From: an uncultured Oscillospiraceae bacterium
Lineage (GTDB): Bacteria; Bacillota; Clostridia; Oscillospirales; Oscillospiraceae
Reading direction: 5' to 3'
Length of the DNA: 50,887 nt
Assembly (NCBI GenBank): GCA_944385535.1
Contig: CALWXR010000014.1
Location: forward strand, 1-50,887
Both the position numbers and the translations under genes were made by a program. Under the pieces are notes generated by a model. That model ran no database searches. It was not told the DNA's origin and saw only the letters and a list, made by a program, of their open reading frames with translations. Below are positions 48,685-50,887 of this stretch, in pieces. Every line of letters begins with the position of its first letter. Within the stretch, counting starts at the first letter, position 1.

Positions 48685-49011
48685 TTACATATCCTCCTTG
48701 TGTTTTCTTGCATTTTTTCGTTTCGGTTTTCTATCGTCAACGAGATACCCGTTGATGACGTTTGCATGGTGCAGGATCGTGAGCATCCCTTTCAGCTCCA
48801 GAGCGCGAATGGTTTTGTAGCCTTCTTCCGACAAAAACAGTCGGGCACGGTATGAGCAATCCGGCGCGTACACTGGAAGCTCATATTGGAATTCATCAAG
48901 CTCCGCTATGTGCTTCGGGACTTCGATAATCGCCATGTGACGGGTGTCGTCGTAAAAACGGCGGTTGGAATACTCGATGTGACCGGATGCGACGCCAAAA
49001 TCACTGGTCAT
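48685..49011 (-). CDS. Conserved ICE protein, paralogue of the 46514-46825 product
   Basis: 108 aa with the RARLFLSEEGYKTI and LTILHHANVINGYLVDD signature and a basic tail (KPKRKNARKHKED). See the paralogue. Start overlaps the 211-aa-frame gene by 11 bp, again marking a compact operon. Confidence 0.65.
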   Translation of the reverse strand: MTSDFGVASGHIEYSNRRFYDDTRHMAIIEVPKHIAELDEFQYELPVYAPDCSYRARLFLSEEGYKTIRALELKGMLTILHHANVINGYLVDDRKPKRKNARKHKEDM

Positions 49012-49615
49012 GGGTGGTCACATCCTTTCTCAGCTTCATCGCGGCAATGCCATACTTGGCAATAAGCATGGCATTGATAATCAGCCGGAAATTCTCGTCG
49101 TCGATCAGCTCCCGGTCTGCCAGCTCAGACAATGTGACACCTCTGCGCTCAGTGCATAAGCCGAGGGCAGCGCAATACAGTGCGTAGTTGTGCGGGTTGA
49201 TGCCTTTCAGGATTGCGAAACTGAAATCGATTCCAGAGTGGCAGAAGCAGTTCGCGGTACGCCAATGAATGGTTTCGTTGGCGGTCAGCAGATACATGGC
49301 GGCATAATAAGCCGGGGTGTTTCTTCCGGGGGCATAGCCCATACGGGTGTGAAAGAACTCCATACGGGATTTGTGCCGGTCATCCACCCAAAAGGAATCC
49401 TGATACTCGCAGATCAGTTTGGGCAGTCGGCGGATCATCTGGCATCCCGTATAAGCGATGGAGTTTACAGCGTCCTGATAAGTAACGGCTCCGGCTTCAA
49501 TGCGTTCTGCCAGATACGGACAAACGGAATGCGGACATTTGTTTTTGCCCCGGTATTCCGTGCAGTATTTGCAGTCCACATCTTTAGCTTTGTAAGTGAA
49601 TCTTCGGATGTACAT
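49001..49615 (-). CDS. Cys-containing ICE protein of unknown function
   Basis: 204 aa. N-terminal Cys cluster (DCKYCTEYRGKNKCPHSVCPYL) suggests metal binding; the middle is aromatic (FFHTRMGYAPGRNTPAYYAAMY), followed by CFCHSGIDF and a helical C-terminus. ATG 49615 follows GGAGG at 6 nt. No family recognised. Confidence 0.6.
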   Translation of the reverse strand: MYIRRFTYKAKDVDCKYCTEYRGKNKCPHSVCPYLAERIEAGAVTYQDAVNSIAYTGCQMIRRLPKLICEYQDSFWVDDRHKSRMEFFHTRMGYAPGRNTPAYYAAMYLLTANETIHWRTANCFCHSGIDFSFAILKGINPHNYALYCAALGLCTERRGVTLSELADRELIDDENFRLIINAMLIAKYGIAAMKLRKDVTTHDQ

Positions 49616-49642
49616 GAAACCTCCTATGGTTGACATAACAAT

Positions 49643-49670
49643 AACCGGGCAAGCAAGGGCCTGTCCGGTT
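49643..49670 (-). terminator. Hairpin after parB
   Basis: AACCGG-CAGGC pairs with GCTTG-CCGGTT (49670-49643). T-run weak (ATTGTT). Possible partial terminator separating parB from the following genes. Confidence 0.5.
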
Positions 49671-49688
49671 GGTTGGGAATATTCAGTT

Positions 49689-50558
49689 TTAACGGCTTTG
49701 GTCGCGCTGCCGTTTGCGCTGCCATGCCTCCAGTAGTTTGAAGATCACGGCTTCCATTTGCATGGGAGAATAGGAACGGGGAAAATACTTGCGCAGCTTT
49801 TCGCCGGAGAGAGTAATGTCATTGCGCACCGGCTTTTTCGGCTCAATCATGATGGAAAGCATGGTGTCCTCGTTCAGTTCTCCGCTTTGGCTCAGTTTCT
49901 TCATACGCTGGGCCTGGGAGAGTGACGGGGTAGCCTGCTCACTGTCCATGGTTTCCAGCAAAATGGCCTGTTCTTCCTTGGACAGTGCTGCAATTTGGTA
50001 GGCCGGGGTAAGAGCAATTTTACCGTCATCTACCATCTGCATCAGCGGCGGGGCAAGATTGGTAAGAGAGATGTAGTTGCGCACAGTATCGCCGCTGACA
50101 CCATCCTTTTCTCCAATGAGATCATCGCTTCGGAACTTTGCCGAACCGTTCGGCGCAGTTAAATCTGTTCTGGCTCCCTGGCGCTTGATGGCATCCATTT
50201 TCATCTTGTATGCCTTGGCCCGTTCCGATGGCAGAATGTTCTCACGCTGGATGTTGCTGTCTACCAGACGGATGATGGCTTCATCATCGTTTAAGTCCAG
50301 GACAATGACTGGCATGAAATCCATTCCGTTTTGTTCGCAGGCGTGTTTCCGTCTGTGACCCGAAATCAGCTCATAGCCGCCTGTTTCACGGGGCCGGACA
50401 ATGGCGGGAACCAGGACACCGCTTTTCTGAACGCTTTCGGTAAGTTCCTGCATGGCGGGATCGTCCCGCACAGCAAAGGGATTTTGTGGGTGTGGGTGTA
50501 GCTGGGATAGCAGCATCCGGTAAATCGCACCCAGCGTTTCCGGCACTTTTTCAGGCAT
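49689..50558 (-). CDS. parB: ParB/Spo0J-family partition protein
   Basis: 289 aa. ParB nuclease-like N-terminal domain (LHPHPQNPFAVRDDPAMQEL; GHRRKHACEQNG near 69; QRENILPSERA) and a helix-turn-helix (VSGDTVRNYISLTNL) that should bind parS. Segregates or stabilises the ICE. ATG 50558 follows AAAGGAGGCG. ParA usually precedes ParB in these elements but none is seen upstream. Confidence 0.9.
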   Translation of the reverse strand: MPEKVPETLGAIYRMLLSQLHPHPQNPFAVRDDPAMQELTESVQKSGVLVPAIVRPRETGGYELISGHRRKHACEQNGMDFMPVIVLDLNDDEAIIRLVDSNIQRENILPSERAKAYKMKMDAIKRQGARTDLTAPNGSAKFRSDDLIGEKDGVSGDTVRNYISLTNLAPPLMQMVDDGKIALTPAYQIAALSKEEQAILLETMDSEQATPSLSQAQRMKKLSQSGELNEDTMLSIMIEPKKPVRNDITLSGEKLRKYFPRSYSPMQMEAVIFKLLEAWQRKRQRDQSR

Positions 50559-50807
50559 AGCAGCGCCTCCTTTCAAATATTTTGGGCATAGAAAAAGGGC
50601 ATTCCCATATCGCGGAAATGCCCTTAATCTTGGATAAGGTGAGCCTTACCCGGGGGATATGAATTTGTCGTGAATTTAACACCTCCAAAAAATTGCCTTC
50701 ATTCTGCTTGATTTTTCGGGTTGGAAAAGAACGAAGAATCAGGTGGCAGAATCCCAAAAACCGTTGGTATTGTAGGGCTTTCCCGGTTTGTCGTAATTAT
50801 ACTGTAA
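50559..50807. other. Interval between parB and the integrase remnant
   Basis: 249 bp. Contains the terminator at 50591-50626 and GGTGAGCCTTACC-like short dyad at about 50638-50650. A 68-codon minus-strand frame (50757-50551) runs through the hairpin and has no convincing start. It is the likely place for the operon promoter, parS or the ICE end, but none can be assigned by eye. Confidence 0.5.
50591..50626 (-). terminator. Intrinsic terminator just upstream of parB
   Basis: AAGGGCATT pairs with AATGCCCTT around an 18-nt loop, followed on minus by TTTTTC. It stands only ~33 nt before the parB start, so it attenuates transcripts from the right or marks the end of a lost upstream gene. Confidence 0.75.
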
Positions 50808-50887
50808 GGGCACACATGTGCCTCTCTTCTGTTCGCACAAGGCGTTAGCCTTAAAGAGATTCAAGCATGGCTTGGACACAGTACAAT
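50808..50887 (+). pseudogene. Tyrosine integrase C-terminal fragment (5'-truncated, runs off window)
   Basis: After TAA at 50805-50807 the frame reads GHTCASLLFAQGVSLKEIQAWLGHST, the classic region from the HxxR box to the LGHST box of phage-type integrases (normally preceded by LRH...). The normal residues before H are missing and a stop codon is immediately upstream, so the gene is cut there. It continues to the right of the window and is opposite in direction to the ICE genes. Confidence 0.8.

Noticed and set aside
50638-50660. oriT candidate near the GGTGAGCCTTACC dyad
   Set aside because: The dyad is short, far from the relaxase/MobC genes, and I know no matching nic consensus.
50551-50757. 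68-aa minus-strand open frame upstream of parB
   Set aside because: It overlaps the intrinsic terminator and the parB start and has no start signal.

Overview
This window looks like the backbone of a Tn1549/CTn-type integrative conjugative element (ICE) from a gut Clostridia (Oscillospiraceae or Lachnospiraceae type) bacterium. The evidence is gene content and order: relaxase, MobC, DUF3849, a giant SNF2 helicase-methylase, ArdC/LtrC-like protein, TopB, DUF4366/DUF4315, an NlpC/P60 hydrolase, VirB4, PrgI, VirB6-like protein, Maff2, VirD4, PcfB, a replication-initiator-like protein and ParB. All lie on the minus strand, often with ATGA overlaps, and read from ParB (right) towards the relaxase (left). 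No ribosomal or tRNA genes were seen.

Left accessory region (1-9.7 kb). It starts inside an IS21-family insertion sequence (istA tail, istB, and an end with four repeated motifs). Next come a small conserved gene, an IS3-family transposase remnant joined to it through a 45-bp palindrome, and a complete RIT element: three overlapping tyrosine recombinase genes bounded by ~143-bp inverted repeats. After a decayed gene-poor stretch there is a more AT-rich cargo unit on the minus strand: promoter, short leader peptide, intrinsic terminator, 58-aa protein, DUF554 membrane protein and tryptophanyl-tRNA synthetase. It looks attenuation controlled.

DNA-processing region (9.7-28.8 kb). Relaxase, a small Cys-rich acidic protein, a CD1845-like membrane protein, MobC, DUF3849, a ~3021-aa helicase/methylase with an embedded MutS-I-like domain and a tnpV gene nested in another frame, a RelE/RelB-type toxin-antitoxin pair with its own promoter, small ICE proteins, an ArdC-like protein and topoisomerase III.

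Transfer channel and surface region (28.8-46.4 kb). Type IV secretion genes: hydrolase, VirB4 carrying a ~137-aa mini-intein in its Walker A loop, PrgI/VirB3, VirB6-like, Maff2, VirD4 coupling protein and PcfB. A sortase-pilus cassette is inserted between the VirB6-like gene and Maff2: two sortases, an LPKTG major pilin, and a thioester-domain adhesin ending in MPETG. It probably promotes donor-recipient contact.

Maintenance region (46.5-50.6 kb). Small conserved proteins, two of them paralogues, a replication-initiator-like protein with an apparent ATA start, and ParB. No parA is present upstream of parB. The window ends in a 5'-truncated tyrosine integrase fragment on the plus strand, so the right end looks rearranged or is a junction.

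Most notable: the VirB4 intein, the tnpV overprint, a shared C-terminal [KR]PSV-x-x-KL motif in four different ICE proteins, the MutS-I module, and the attenuated trpS cargo.
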